A stretch of 64,000 nucleotides of DNA from JAJECS01 sp965219705 (GTDB taxonomy: Bacteria; Chloroflexota; UBA11872), in contig OZ244789.1 in the NCBI GenBank assembly GCA_965219705.1, positions 2,418,001-2,482,000 on the forward strand. Reading direction: 5' to 3'. A model generated the notes under the pieces. That model did not search any database. It had not been told where the DNA came from and saw only the letters and a program-made list of their open reading frames with translations. Positions within the stretch are counted from its first letter, which is position 1. Each line of letters begins with the position of its first letter. Below, in pieces: positions 32,001-40,118 of the stretch. A program made the translations under genes and the position numbers.

Positions 32001-34893
32001 TCAAATTGCTCAAGGCATCGACACCTCTTCGGGGAGATACGACGACGAGGATGCGAACATCGAGGCGACACGGAGCGGCTTTGACCGGACTTTCCTCGCC
32101 ATGTGGAAACGGCCGAAGAACATTATTCGCTGGTATCCAGATCCGTCGCAGATACTCTTCGCCGTCGGTCCAAAGCTATATCGCGTCGCGTCGGACGGAT
32201 CCAGTATAGAAGCGTTGATCGATGTCAGCGCCGAGATGCGGCGGATTGCTGGTAGGGACTATTACGAATGGGTCTTTCATGCCGCCAGTGTTTCGCCGGA
32301 TGCTACGCATATTGCCTATTCGACGTTTGAGGGTCTGGGGCAATCGGAACGCCACAGTCTGTTGGACGCCTACGCATACGAGATCGGGATTCTGGAAATC
32401 GATGGCGGGCAACTAACAGCACTTACGGCCAACCAGGACTACGACGACTATCCGTCGTGGTCACCGGACGGAACGAGCGTGGCATACGTCCAGTGGGACT
32501 TCGAGTCCGGCTACGGGCTAGCGACCGTCGGAACCGACGGCTCTTCGGCAAGGGTCCTGGTCTCGGGCTATGTGCTGCCTCGTGAGGCGACCGAAAGGCA
32601 AACGCCGGTCTGGTCGCCGGATGGCGGGCGAATCGCGTTTGTCGGGTTCGAAGGAACCAAAGCGCGTGGACCGGCGATCTTTACGATCGCCGTCGACGGT
32701 TCGGATCTCCAGCTTCTGGCGGCGACCAATAGTCGGCCCGCATGGTCGCCTGACGGCAAGCGGATCGCATTTGCCAAGCCGGACGGCGACAAATTGGGCC
32801 TGTTCACGATTGCGGCCGACGGCTCCGACCAACAGCGCGTCACGACAATCGATCCATCCAGCGGCGATCGGTTTGCGTCGAACGACGAGCCGATGGACCC
32901 GGAGGATATCTGGGTGGAGACGATGTCCTGGTCGCCCGATGGGTCGATGATCATGTACAGCTGTGGTGCACACGTATGCGTGGTCACGGCGGACGGCGCG
33001 CACGTTGGCGCCTCGCCCTTGACGCTTGCGTATGGGTTGACCGCCGCTTGGTCGCCGGACGGATCTCGCATTGCCCTTGGGAACCTCGAGTTACGACGCC
33101 CAACCTATGACGATGGCGTCGCCCTCTACACCATGGCGCCGGATGGGTCCGATCTGCGCATTCTCCTGCGGCACGATTCCGAGGGCGATCTTCGCGCGAT
33201 TGGTGTCCGTCAGACGCCTGAACCCGTGTCGACCGCCGGCTGTGCGGCAGGCACCGCCGTCGCCAATCCGGCCGACAATCCCGGCCTGGTCCGCGACTGC
33301 GAAACGTTGCTGAGTATCCGGGAAATTCTTGCCGCATCCCCACCGTTGGACTGGAGCGGAGATCGACCGATCTCTGCCTGGGAAGGTGTCGAGATCGACG
33401 GCACGCCGCCGCGTGTCAGAGCGCTCAACCTCCGATCTCGTGGCATGTCCGGCGTGATTCCGACCGAGTTGAGCGAACTAGCGGCACTTGAGAAGTTGGA
33501 GTTTAGCTGGAACAAGCTGGCTGGGAACATCCCGCCTGAGCTGGGCCGGCTGATCGGCCTTTCGTGGCTCAATTTGTTTGGCAACAAACTGACCGGAGAG
33601 ATTCCGAAAGAAATTGGCAATCTAGTCAGCCTGTCATTTCTTCGGTTGGACTCTATGTATCTCCACGGGCCTATTCCTGCTGAGCTTGGGCAGCTCGCGC
33701 GGCTCGAGGTACTCAATCTCGGGGATAATCGGTTGACTGGAACGATCCCTTTGGAACTTACACAACTTCCTGCGCTGCGATATCTCAATCTCGAAGCCAA
33801 TGATTTGACCGGACCAATTCCGCCCGAGATTGGAAACTTGTCAAACCTCGATGGTCTTGCCCTCGGCGGTAATCAGCTCACGGGCGGAATCCCCAAGGAA
33901 CTGGGTCAGCTTGTTCGCCTCGATCGTCTAAGCCTTAGCGGAAGCCAGCTGACGGGCGAGATTCCTCCGGAGCTCGGTTCGCTCACCCTAATGCGCGAGC
34001 TATTCCTCGGTCGCAACCGGTTGTCGGGACCGATTCCCGATACGTTTGGGCAGTTTCGGTATCTTTGGTATCTGCATCTCAATGACAATCAATTGACGGG
34101 TCAGATCCCCGCTGAGCTCGGCAATCTGGGTGAGATGTCGGAGCTGTATCTGTTCAACAACCGGTTGGAAGGACCGATTCCGCCAGAGATCGGACAGCTC
34201 AAGAACCTCCTTTATCTGAGTGCCCATAACAATCGCTTGACTGGTCCAATTCCCCCAGAACTTAGTGGACTTTCGTCGGTGACCAGCATAAATCTCAGCA
34301 ACAATCATATCGATGGGACCATACCACCGGAGATTGGCCATCTGTCGAACGTTGAAGGCCTGTGGCTCCAAGCCAACCGGCTTTCGGGCGAGATTCCGCC
34401 GGAGATCGGTCAACTCTTCGAACTCAGGAATCTGGATCTGTCGGACAACCAACTGAGTGGTGCGATACCTATCGAGGTTTTTGGGGCGCGGTATTTGAGG
34501 GAGTTGAATCTCTCGGGCAATCAGTTGACGGGTCCAATCCCGCGCGAAATGCTTGAGAGCGTTGGAGATGTGGTGAACGTGTCGAACAACCGCCTGACAG
34601 GATCGATTCCGACGGGTCTGGGATGGGATCTCCGAGTCAAGGAGTTGATTGCATCCGAAAATGAATTGACAGGGCCTATACCGCGAGATCTTGTCGAAGA
34701 CACTTTTCTGCGGGTGCTATTCCTTGATGGAAATCAGCTCACCGGCGAGATTCCCCAGGAACTCGGACGCTCGATCCACCTTGAGGAAATCAATCTTGCC
34801 GGGAACCTGCTGTCCGGCTGTTTACCGGCGACCCTCAGATTCGTAGTGATTCATGAGTTCGAGAGGCTTGGGCTGGCCTATTGCGAGAACTAG
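29014..34893 (+). CDS. Giant exported protein: Pro/Thr stalk, Cys-repeat region, PQQ propeller, PD40 propeller and plant-type LRR
   Basis: From the ATG at 29014 the protein is 1,959 residues; this start puts a signal peptide (RAWWRRTALAGLILLAVGATC) at the N-terminus. Order: Pro/Thr/Ala stalk (about 35-180); an unrecognised helical region with 12 Cys in six pairs about 62 residues apart (about 200-575); a PQQ-type eight-bladed propeller (585-960) with repeats like VYALDASTGALLWSF; a short Thr/Pro linker; a TolB/PD40-like propeller (about 1035-1405) with six SPDG motifs; then a C-x-DNPGLVRDC cap and about 20 leucine-rich repeats of 24 residues (L-x-G-x-IP-x-E type, 1465-1950). All parts are extracellular binding modules, so a surface receptor or adhesin is likely. 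No catalytic site is visible. Confidence 0.85.
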   Translation: MRAWWRRTALAGLILLAVGATCGPIESEPAVESPPPTARAVAEQVPSPVPSPEAPGAVPPQPTPTEAVRATTATPATTRVAPARSPIPTPAPTQAPSPTPTPEPAPTATPSPVPVTLTATPTAIPPTPTPEPSPAPAAPTATPSPIPTTPTATPSPTPTAPAATPTATPETPTAAPSSGQKGIVLNLQPGTRTRDESFGEFVRANWRDVFETISTAEQECVRRELGVARLSSLLGRPLLTFISPPAQVHVDFFRCLDQANALRLLIFWVGEGWYQITENSMSCAEEFVVPYDLSDYVAGILPDASSESVADSREIFRGLLACNIQPLRDTLGGGGPGLSKPENLCIQSRLSEAVVALLLGRTAEAESQQWQEEVFRCLEDGTVARLLFEMLPTESGGVFRGDESCVRDLFSDSEIAGGKLPRSDPARAVTVQALIDGLRSCIPDLILSGEDAHPVDRWIGLHSFPDVSCVSTEVGEMFMDLVLGKPFRPNPELEKGVQSCLVAPTATAISLAILAREVSGITREHHECVQSYLIDSEFTLALLPGESLARAPTFREFAAGYRACVEDLLPAADDGDGRRWQSPSPLWQFSAGGPVVPAPTVSDGVVFAGSDDHRVYALDASTGALLWSFTTADAVRSSPTISAGVVYVGSNDNHLYALDAASGELRWKVDTGDLVEYQPAVSDGMVFLSARDRGAQQLHALDAKLGEQVWVAEPPIAFDPQTAPTVSGSQVYVTGLAGDLLALSASTGEEIWTFRAESPSRSSPLVIDGSPVVADGRVFLTAGSIIYALDEESGRMIWNRNFYWISDDDAREMPALVEGDAVYFLVGESVFSNDVATGETNWSFQLAGAVNSPAAYAQGFLYIASNDGQFFATDPSKPHYKPEEMVWGFDLVDRTLAHPVVVNGILYVQSSDGNLEAYNAANGHLIWADDRGEWAERRSFTVVENTVYVGAADGSVYAIATETPEVAEVSATAETTPVVEETPTPREAQPIPATSSQIAQGIDTSSGRYDDEDANIEATRSGFDRTFLAMWKRPKNIIRWYPDPSQILFAVGPKLYRVASDGSSIEALIDVSAEMRRIAGRDYYEWVFHAASVSPDATHIAYSTFEGLGQSERHSLLDAYAYEIGILEIDGGQLTALTANQDYDDYPSWSPDGTSVAYVQWDFESGYGLATVGTDGSSARVLVSGYVLPREATERQTPVWSPDGGRIAFVGFEGTKARGPAIFTIAVDGSDLQLLAATNSRPAWSPDGKRIAFAKPDGDKLGLFTIAADGSDQQRVTTIDPSSGDRFASNDEPMDPEDIWVETMSWSPDGSMIMYSCGAHVCVVTADGAHVGASPLTLAYGLTAAWSPDGSRIALGNLELRRPTYDDGVALYTMAPDGSDLRILLRHDSEGDLRAIGVRQTPEPVSTAGCAAGTAVANPADNPGLVRDCETLLSIREILAASPPLDWSGDRPISAWEGVEIDGTPPRVRALNLRSRGMSGVIPTELSELAALEKLEFSWNKLAGNIPPELGRLIGLSWLNLFGNKLTGEIPKEIGNLVSLSFLRLDSMYLHGPIPAELGQLARLEVLNLGDNRLTGTIPLELTQLPALRYLNLEANDLTGPIPPEIGNLSNLDGLALGGNQLTGGIPKELGQLVRLDRLSLSGSQLTGEIPPELGSLTLMRELFLGRNRLSGPIPDTFGQFRYLWYLHLNDNQLTGQIPAELGNLGEMSELYLFNNRLEGPIPPEIGQLKNLLYLSAHNNRLTGPIPPELSGLSSVTSINLSNNHIDGTIPPEIGHLSNVEGLWLQANRLSGEIPPEIGQLFELRNLDLSDNQLSGAIPIEVFGARYLRELNLSGNQLTGPIPREMLESVGDVVNVSNNRLTGSIPTGLGWDLRVKELIASENELTGPIPRDLVEDTFLRVLFLDGNQLTGEIPQELGRSIHLEEINLAGNLLSGCLPATLRFVVIHEFERLGLAYCEN

Positions 34894-35009
34894 GGGATTG
34901 TGCGTGCGCGAAACGCTGCCTGTCAGGGCAAGACCGATCGGAAGCGCCCGCTCGGTGTGCTGACGCTCGTGACCGCGTGCGTGGCACCGGCCGCGTGAGC
35001 CGATAGGCA

Positions 35010-35413
35010 GTGCGGGTGCGACGGTTGAGGTCCGCGCTGGCGTGCCTCGTGCTCGTGTCCGCCGCAGCCGCGTGTGATCCCGCCGCGCCTGAGTCCGCCG
35101 ACCCGGCCCCGGCACCGCCGCCAATGCAGACCGCGCTCGAACAGGTCCCGCCGGCCACCCCGATCCCTGAGGCGACTGCCACGGCAGTGCCAAGACTGCC
35201 GTAGTGCCAAGACTGCCGTCGCCCGATCCCACACCGCCGGCGCCAACCGACACGCTGACGCTCACTCCGGCTCCCGAGCCGACCACCGCCGTGCACCTGT
35301 ACATTCCGACGGCTGGCGCCGAAGACGCCACGCCCACGGCGGCGGCGCCGACCGAGCCGACTACCCAGGATGTGATCGCCGAGCGGCTGACGCGAATCCC
35401 GATGCATTCCTGA
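35010..35413 (+). pseudogene. Small Pro-rich lipoprotein, frameshifted by a 17-bp tandem duplication
   Basis: The gene begins with a signal peptide ending in a lipobox, LVSAAAACDPA, then a Pro/Ala/Thr-rich stalk, but stops at codon 65 (TAG at 35202). The stop is created by a direct tandem copy of AGTGCCAAGACTGCCGT (35186-35202 and 35203-35219). Removing one copy restores a continuous reading frame through SPDPTPPAPTDTLTLTPAPE to a stop at 35411, giving about 128 residues. As it stands only the first 64 residues would be made. Confidence 0.8.
35186..35219. repeat. 17-bp tandem duplication
   Basis: AGTGCCAAGACTGCCGT occurs twice head to tail. Seventeen is not a multiple of three, so the duplication shifts the reading frame of the lipoprotein gene. 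It is either a real recent mutation (possibly phase-variable) or an assembly error. Confidence 0.9.
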
Positions 35414-35541
35414 AAGCCGACCCGGGCGTCCGCGCGGGCGCCAGCTTGTCAGCGGTTTTGCGCGCGGGTGCTTCGTATGCCCCGAACGCTAGACTGACGA
35501 CATCGCACGCTGCCAGTGCTGCCAACGACAGGCGCCCCGGC

Positions 35542-36483
35542 ATGGACGATCATCACGCCCGTCTAAGCCGCGTACGTGATCCGGACCCCCAACCATCGGC
35601 CGAGCGGCCTCCGCCGGTCGAGGTCCGCCAGCTCAACAAGCGCTACAAGAACGGCCCGTGGGCCAACCAGGACATATCGCTCGCCGTCGAGTGGGGCGAA
35701 GCGCTGGGCGTCATGGGGCCGAACGGCGCCGGCAAGACCACGCTCGTGCGGCAGATTACGACGGAACTTGTGCCGACGTCGGGTCAGGTGCGCGTCCTTG
35801 GCATCGACGCCGTCACCCACCCAAACGAGGTCAAGGCGTGCATCGGGGTCGTGCCGCAGGAGGCTCAGCTCTTTGACGGTCTTTCGGTGCACCAGCACTT
35901 GCGAATCTTCGGCAAGCTGCGTGGGCTGTCACGGCGCGACGCTCGGCAACGCGCCGACGAACTGATCGATCACCTCGATCTGGAGCGCTACCGCGCTACC
36001 ACGAGTAGCAGACTGTCGGGTGGCCTTCGCCGCCGGCTGCTGGTCGGCATTGCCCTGCTGGCGGAGCCGGACGTGTTGATCCTGGACGAACCCACGGTTG
36101 GCTTGGACGTTGAGTCGCGCCACGGGCTCTGGGACGTCATCCGGAGCTACCGCGAACGAGACGCCGCGGTCCTGCTGACCACCCACTACATGGAGGAAGC
36201 GGAGACGCTTTGCGACCGCATCGGCATCATCCAAGAAGGTCGCCTGATTGCCATCGACACGGTCGCGAATCTGCGCGCGTCCATCGGGCACGAATTCAAG
36301 CTGGTCTACGAGACGACCGAGGGGCGTCAGACCATGTATGGCAACGACGAGTCATCGCTGGCCTCTCAGGTGCGGGCGGAGGGCGTCGACGAGTACGCGG
36401 TCATGCGAACCACGTTGGAAGACGTCTACCTGGCGCTGACGCAGGCAACCCGCGAAAGGACCGACGCCGATGGCGCGAGCTGA
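35542..36483 (+). CDS. ABC transporter ATP-binding protein
   Basis: The ATG at 35542 gives 313 residues. Walker A is GPNGAGKTT, signature LSGGLRRRL, Walker B VLILDEPTVGLD and the switch region TTHYMEEAETLCD. The C-terminal 90 residues form the regulatory extension of the DrrA/CcmA class. Upstream codons in the same frame overlap the lipoprotein remnant and look non-coding. Its stop overlaps the start of the permease at 36470 by 14 bases. Confidence 0.92.
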   Translation: MDDHHARLSRVRDPDPQPSAERPPPVEVRQLNKRYKNGPWANQDISLAVEWGEALGVMGPNGAGKTTLVRQITTELVPTSGQVRVLGIDAVTHPNEVKACIGVVPQEAQLFDGLSVHQHLRIFGKLRGLSRRDARQRADELIDHLDLERYRATTSSRLSGGLRRRLLVGIALLAEPDVLILDEPTVGLDVESRHGLWDVIRSYRERDAAVLLTTHYMEEAETLCDRIGIIQEGRLIAIDTVANLRASIGHEFKLVYETTEGRQTMYGNDESSLASQVRAEGVDEYAVMRTTLEDVYLALTQATRERTDADGAS

Positions 36484-37234
36484 CGCCCTCAACACCTCGG
36501 GCCCACGCAAGCTCGTCAGCGATGCCGTCGCGGTGTTGGAGCTCCATGCGCTGCCGATGATTCGCCAGTGGTATCTCATCGTGCTGGGATCGGTGATGCT
36601 TCCGATCCCGATGTTCTATGTCTTTCAGGCCATCGCTCCCGACGACCCAGCCATATGGCAGCGCTTGCTGGCTGGAACGTTGATCTTCGGTGTGGCCTTC
36701 AGCACCGCCATGCTGGTCGGGCAGCAAATCGTGGCGCAACGCTTCCTGGGCCATCTCAAGCTCATCATCACCATGCCCGTCTCCAAGAGCGCCTATGTCG
36801 CCGGCACCCTTGCGTTCACGTCGGTGGCCGGCGTCTTGTCCACGGTGTTCTTGCTGGGGTTCGCGTTTGTCGCCGGCGTCGAGATCAGCCCCACGTGGAC
36901 GCTGGCCCCGGCCCTGCTGCTGACGGTGCTGGCGCTGGCCGGCATCGTGCTGTTCGTCATGAGCTTCGCGCCCTCGCTTCAGGTGGGAAACCTGATCGCC
37001 AGCCTGGTTGCGATTGTGCTGGTGATCATTTCGCCGGTGTATTTCACGATGGAGGCGGCGCCTCTGCCGCTGCGCTGGTTCGGATATGTCTCGCCGCTGC
37101 GCTACGCCGCGGATGCGATCGCCGCGTCACTCGGAGGCCGTGTCGACGTCGGGCTTGAGCTGGGTGTTCTTACAGCCTACGCGCTCGTCGCTATGGGCCT
37201 CGGCCTCTGGCGGCTGCCCTGGCGTGAGACGTAG
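36470..37234 (+). CDS. ABC-2 type transporter permease
   Basis: The 254-residue protein has six hydrophobic helices, with HALPMIRQWYLIVLGSVMLPIPMFYVF first and ISPVYFTMEAAPLPLRWFGYVSPLRYAADAI as the conserved ABC-2 segment before the last helix. It overlaps the ATPase gene and should form a homodimeric exporter channel with it. The cargo is unknown; the adjacent surface protein genes are on the same strand but are not evidently linked. Confidence 0.9.
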   Translation: MARADALNTSGPRKLVSDAVAVLELHALPMIRQWYLIVLGSVMLPIPMFYVFQAIAPDDPAIWQRLLAGTLIFGVAFSTAMLVGQQIVAQRFLGHLKLIITMPVSKSAYVAGTLAFTSVAGVLSTVFLLGFAFVAGVEISPTWTLAPALLLTVLALAGIVLFVMSFAPSLQVGNLIASLVAIVLVIISPVYFTMEAAPLPLRWFGYVSPLRYAADAIAASLGGRVDVGLELGVLTAYALVAMGLGLWRLPWRET

Positions 37235-37267
37235 ACCGTCTGTACCTACCTGAGCCGTCGCGCGCGA

Positions 37268-38800
37268 TTAGACGATGTCGCCTAAGACTTTGACGCGCAC
37301 CCGACGAGAGTTGCCCGGCAGATAGGCCAGCGGCAGGTCCTCGACTTCGACGACCTCCAACGTGTCGGGATCGGCCCCTGCCGCGGTGGCGTCCGCGCGG
37401 GCGGCAGCCGTCGCGGCTGCAATAGCCTCGTCGCGCGGCACGTCGCGATAGACGCGGTCGGACTCGCCGCTCACCTGGGCCATCGCGGCGCCCACGGCGT
37501 TGGCCACCGGCGCGTGCGGTACACGTACGGTGTCGCTTGTGCCGGCCAGACCATCCGGCACCAGGAAGGAGCCGCCGCCGACGGCGATCACCGGCCTGGG
37601 CTCGGCGTCTGGCCGCATGCGATCGATGGCGTCCTCGAGCCTGGTGCGGATCATGGTCATGGCCTCGCTGACCAAGCCCGCCGGCAAATCGGCGACGCGG
37701 CCCGGATCGCCCAGGGAGGATGCACCGGCAGCAACCGCGATGTCGGTGCACGTGGTGACGTCTCCGCCGAACACCCGGCCAAGCTCCGTCAGCCGGTAGC
37801 CCACGCTCTCCGGTCCGATGGCCAGCGGCGACGCCGTGACCTTGGACCCTCCGCCGAGCGGCAGCGACAACAGGTCCGGCATCTGAAACAGCGTGCGCAC
37901 GCCGCCAATCTCGACCACGCGGTTGGCTTGACGCGGCAGGCCGTGACGCAGATAGCCGACGTCGGTCGTCGTCCCGCCCACGTCGATGACCAGTGCGTCC
38001 GGCGTGCTCGATAGAAACGCCGCGCCGCGCATGCTGTTGGTGGGTCCCGAAGCCACGCTCAGGATCGGAAGATCCATCGCCCGCTCCATCCGCGCGATCG
38101 TGCCGTCGTTCTGGGTGAGGTAGACCGGCGCGTCAATCGCGACTCTTCGCAGGCCGTCTCGAAACGCAGCCATCGTCGTGCGGGCCAGGCCAACGAGGCC
38201 GGCGTTGAGGATGGTGACGTTCTCGCGCGGGAGCAGGCCGATGCGACCCAGGCGATGCGACAGCGTGATGCTGACATCGGGACACACGCTGCGCACGATC
38301 TGGTGCGCGCGTTCTTCCAGCGTCGCGTCGAGCGGCGAGAAAACGGACGTGATAGCCACGGCCCGGATTCCGGCCTCCCGGCTCTCACGCGCCGCGGACT
38401 CCACGGCCCCGGCATCGAACTCGACGATCGGGCGGCCGTCGTATTCATGGCCGCCGCGAACCATGAAGTGCCGCGCGTGAATGGCCGCGGCAAGGTCGGG
38501 CGGCCAATCGGTGAAGGGCTCCAGGAATGCAGTCGCCGGCAGTCCGATGCGGATCGCGGCGGTCGGCGTCAGGCCCCGCCGCTCGACGATGGCGTTGGTG
38601 AAGTGCGTCGTTCCCAGCATCACGGCGTCGACGCGCCGCGTATCCGGACCCGCGAGTTCAACCAGTGCTTCGAGCGCCGCGGCAATGCCCGAGCTCACGT
38701 CCGCCGTGGTTGCCGTCTTGACGCTGTGGCGCACCTCGCGGTCATGGAGCAGCACCGCGTCGGTGCTGGTCCCGCCCACGTCGATCCCGATGACGTTCAC
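37268..38800 (-). CDS. Hydantoinase/oxoprolinase family protein (HyuA-like)
   Basis: The 510-residue protein begins NVIGIDVGGTSTDAVLL, the phosphate-1 loop of the ASKHA fold, and has ALVIDVGGTTTDVGYL as the second nucleotide site and AVGGGSFLVPDG near the C-terminus. LGTTHFTNAIVERRGL is the hydantoinase A signature. Such proteins use ATP to open cyclic amides such as hydantoins or 5-oxoproline. The GTG at 38800 overlaps the TGA of the DUF917 gene, so both are one operon. The partner HyuB is absent locally. Confidence 0.88.
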   Translation of the reverse strand: MNVIGIDVGGTSTDAVLLHDREVRHSVKTATTADVSSGIAAALEALVELAGPDTRRVDAVMLGTTHFTNAIVERRGLTPTAAIRIGLPATAFLEPFTDWPPDLAAAIHARHFMVRGGHEYDGRPIVEFDAGAVESAARESREAGIRAVAITSVFSPLDATLEERAHQIVRSVCPDVSITLSHRLGRIGLLPRENVTILNAGLVGLARTTMAAFRDGLRRVAIDAPVYLTQNDGTIARMERAMDLPILSVASGPTNSMRGAAFLSSTPDALVIDVGGTTTDVGYLRHGLPRQANRVVEIGGVRTLFQMPDLLSLPLGGGSKVTASPLAIGPESVGYRLTELGRVFGGDVTTCTDIAVAAGASSLGDPGRVADLPAGLVSEAMTMIRTRLEDAIDRMRPDAEPRPVIAVGGGSFLVPDGLAGTSDTVRVPHAPVANAVGAAMAQVSGESDRVYRDVPRDEAIAAATAAARADATAAGADPDTLEVVEVEDLPLAYLPGNSRRVRVKVLGDIV

Positions 38801-39924
38801 CGGGCCGGGGCGTCAAAGAGCGGGTGGAAATCGAGGTCGTGGGCGAACGCGCGCGGTCCCGTGAGCTCGAGCCCGCGCTCGCTCAGCAGCATCGCCGGAG
38901 CCGGGAGTGCGATGACGGCCACCCGCTGCCCAAAGCGGACCACTTCCGTACCCACGGCCTCGCCGGAGTCCTGATCGAGCACGCAAATCAGATCCGGCGT
39001 AGTTGCGCACGGGTGGTTGTCGCGCCAGGCCACCGTGAACTCGTTTTGGAACGCGATGCGCATATTGACTCCGGCGTGGGCGTCGAGACCCGCGATATCG
39101 AGGCGGCCGCGGAGATAGCCGTCGGTGGTTTGGCGCTCAACGTCCGTGACCTTGCCGCGCAGCAACTCGATGCCGCCTTCTGCCTGCAGCAGCGCGGCCA
39201 CCGGATCGCAATGCTGGACCTGGGCGCGCCTGATGGTCCGTCCGATGTGCAGGGCCTTGCTGACCGTGTGGAGATGCGAGCCGGTCTTCACCTCGTGTCC
39301 CGTTCGCGGCGGGTTGCAGGTCGCGGCGACCGCGCCCAACTCGGTGCAGGCGCGGCGACGGATGCGCTCCAGCCACTTCCAGTCCGCCGCCTCCGAGATG
39401 ATCACGGTGTTGGGCCGGATATCGGCCATCACCAGCGGGTAGCACGTGAAGTCCTGGACGGCGAAGCTCGTCATCTGCGCTTCCGGGAACGCCCGGCCCA
39501 TGGCGTCGGCGTCCACGACCGGCAGCTGGAGCACGGCCGCCGCCATCAGGGGTTGAAACGCATTCCCGCCGCCAATTTCCCAGGGCATCACGGCCGTGAA
39601 CCGGATGCCGGCGTACTCCTCCATGACCCGGATCGCCCGCGTGACCGTCGCCGGGTCGGTCAGCCGCTCCTCGGCCGGCATCGGCGATCCCATCTGATTG
39701 ACGGCGGCGACGAACGCGTCATCCGGCAGGTCCATCGGGTCGATGACCTCAACCACGCGGCCTTCCGCATAGAGCTTCTTCAGGCAGAGATACCCGTAGT
39801 AGGGGTCGCCGCCGCCGCCGGTGCCGAGAACCCAGGCGCCGACGCGCAAGGCTTCGATGTCGACCTCGGTCAGCGTCGTCCGCGCGACACCCTCGAAGTC
39901 GTAGGGAACCGGGCCGTCACTCAC
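38797..39924 (-). CDS. DUF917 family protein
   Basis: From the GTG at 39924 the protein is 375 residues: TLTEVDIEALRVGAWVLGTGGGGDPYYGYLCL, then MGSPMPAEERL and IGGGNAFQPLMAAAVLQLPVVDADAMGRAFPEAQMTSF, the DUF917 signature. DUF917 proteins are regularly encoded with hydantoinase/oxoprolinase-like genes, sometimes as fusions, and are thought to be part of the same reaction. The open frame extends further upstream, but homology begins just after this GTG. Confidence 0.87.
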   Translation of the reverse strand: MSDGPVPYDFEGVARTTLTEVDIEALRVGAWVLGTGGGGDPYYGYLCLKKLYAEGRVVEVIDPMDLPDDAFVAAVNQMGSPMPAEERLTDPATVTRAIRVMEEYAGIRFTAVMPWEIGGGNAFQPLMAAAVLQLPVVDADAMGRAFPEAQMTSFAVQDFTCYPLVMADIRPNTVIISEAADWKWLERIRRRACTELGAVAATCNPPRTGHEVKTGSHLHTVSKALHIGRTIRRAQVQHCDPVAALLQAEGGIELLRGKVTDVERQTTDGYLRGRLDIAGLDAHAGVNMRIAFQNEFTVAWRDNHPCATTPDLICVLDQDSGEAVGTEVVRFGQRVAVIALPAPAMLLSERGLELTGPRAFAHDLDFHPLFDAPAR

Positions 39925-40118
39925 GATGAGCCGGATCGTACCTGGGAGCGCGTGACAAACCTTAGCGCCGGCACTAGATCGATGCCCCAGCGGAGGCCGT
40001 GGGGGCGCTGCATCAGGAGTGGCTGGAAGTCCCGGACGCTGGCACTGGTGACCATGCGCGGCGTAGGCCATACTCGCGCATCAGCGTGAGGGCATCTCCC
40101 ACACAAGGATGAGATCCA

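Noticed and set aside
38824..40089. 421-residue plus-strand open frame over the DUF917 gene
   Set aside because: The minus strand has the DUF917 signature and a proper overlap with the hydantoinase gene; the plus frame lacks any motif.
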